This document shows, piece by piece, positions 14,592 through 14,809 of a DNA stretch of 14,809 nt. Within the stretch, counting starts at the first letter, position 1; every line of letters begins with the position of its first letter. The notes under the pieces were generated by a model that made no database searches, was not told where the DNA came from, and saw nothing but the letters and a program-made list of their open reading frames with translations. The DNA comes from Alphaproteobacteria bacterium (GTDB taxonomy: Bacteria > Pseudomonadota > Alphaproteobacteria > Reyranellales > Reyranellaceae). The stretch spans positions 1 through 14,809 of the forward strand of contig JABCYT010000018.1 of NCBI GenBank assembly GCA_013290035.1. The letters run 5' to 3'. The position numbers and the translations under genes are program-made.

Positions 14592-14809
14592 GTCGGTGTC
14601 TCCATCACCCGAAGGGATGGTGCAGCAAACGGTCGGGCCGATACTGCCTGCAGGCAAAAGCTGGTGATGGCGTCGACCAGCGCGCGCGTGTTTGGCAGGT
14701 CGCCGGCTTCCGGCGCCAGCGGGCCGATCAGACCTTCGCTGAGCGCACCCATCAGACAAGCCGCAGAGGCCGCCGCGCTCTGCAGCGGAAATTCGCCGTC
14801 GGCCATGCC
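14588..14809 (-). CDS. C-terminal part of a probable TetR-family regulator, N-terminus beyond the window
   Basis: Only the last 73 residues are visible. They are helical and Ala-rich, with the segment AACLMGALSEGLIGPLAPE and then ALVDAITSFCLQAV. This matches the ligand-binding C-terminal domain of a TetR/AcrR subgroup. The DNA-binding helix-turn-helix is off the right edge, so the family call rests on this half only. The stop overlaps the Rieske start (ATGA), so regulator and oxygenase are co-transcribed and translationally coupled. A regulator that is first in its own catabolic operon would be expected to control its own promoter, located outside the window, and to respond to a pathway compound. 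Confidence 0.75.
   Translation of the reverse strand, partial: GMADGEFPLQSAAASAACLMGALSEGLIGPLAPEAGDLPNTRALVDAITSFCLQAVSARPFAAPSLRVMETPT

Noticed and set aside
14592..14759. N-terminal extension of the Rieske oxygenase
   Set aside because: This frame runs over the regulator gene with no family similarity. The ATG at 14591 has a well-spaced GGAG.

Overview
The window is GC-rich and densely coded, with short gaps, many stop/start overlaps and long antisense shadow frames. Together with an EcfG-type (GGAAC-N17-CGTT) promoter candidate and the mix of gene families, this suggests an alphaproteobacterium with a large soil- or water-type genome. The genus cannot be fixed from the sequence alone. 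I recognise twelve coding regions. Two run off the window ends.

Left block (1-6899, all minus strand, read right to left): a three-gene cluster. It holds a 1128-residue protein joining a transglutaminase-like protease domain to a DUF2126 putative amidoligase, then an 832-residue fusion of a circularly permuted ATP-grasp domain with an alpha-E (DUF403) domain, then a second transglutaminase-like protein cut by the window edge. This gene set recurs in bacteria and has been proposed from comparative genomics to make and trim a peptide-like product. Its substrate is, to my knowledge, not established. A pair of near-identical inverted palindromic elements (3358-3499) lies between the first two genes.

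Middle block (7038-9380, plus strand, divergent from the left block): a tight run of a short-chain dehydrogenase, a zinc-dependent medium-chain alcohol dehydrogenase and a GNAT acetyltransferase. It converges on a strong hairpin terminator (9394-9423) shared with a short minus-strand unit at 9435-10223. That unit encodes two exported proteins: a Spy-like LTxxQ-repeat protein and an 89-residue Tyr-rich protein. In front of it is an exact EcfG general-stress-response promoter pattern.

Right block (10428-14809, minus strand): a TetR-type regulator (C-terminus only), a Rieske oxygenase large subunit, a fumarylacetoacetate hydrolase-family enzyme, a major facilitator transporter and an NfsA-type flavin reductase. 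Stop/start overlaps of 4, 17 and 13 nt make this look like a catabolic operon: uptake by the transporter, oxidation by the Rieske enzyme, C-C hydrolysis or hydration by the FAH-family enzyme, and a flavin-dependent reduction. The substrate is unknown, and no ferredoxin or reductase partner for the oxygenase is visible here.

No rRNA, tRNA, CRISPR array, insertion sequence, phage gene or replication origin was recognised.
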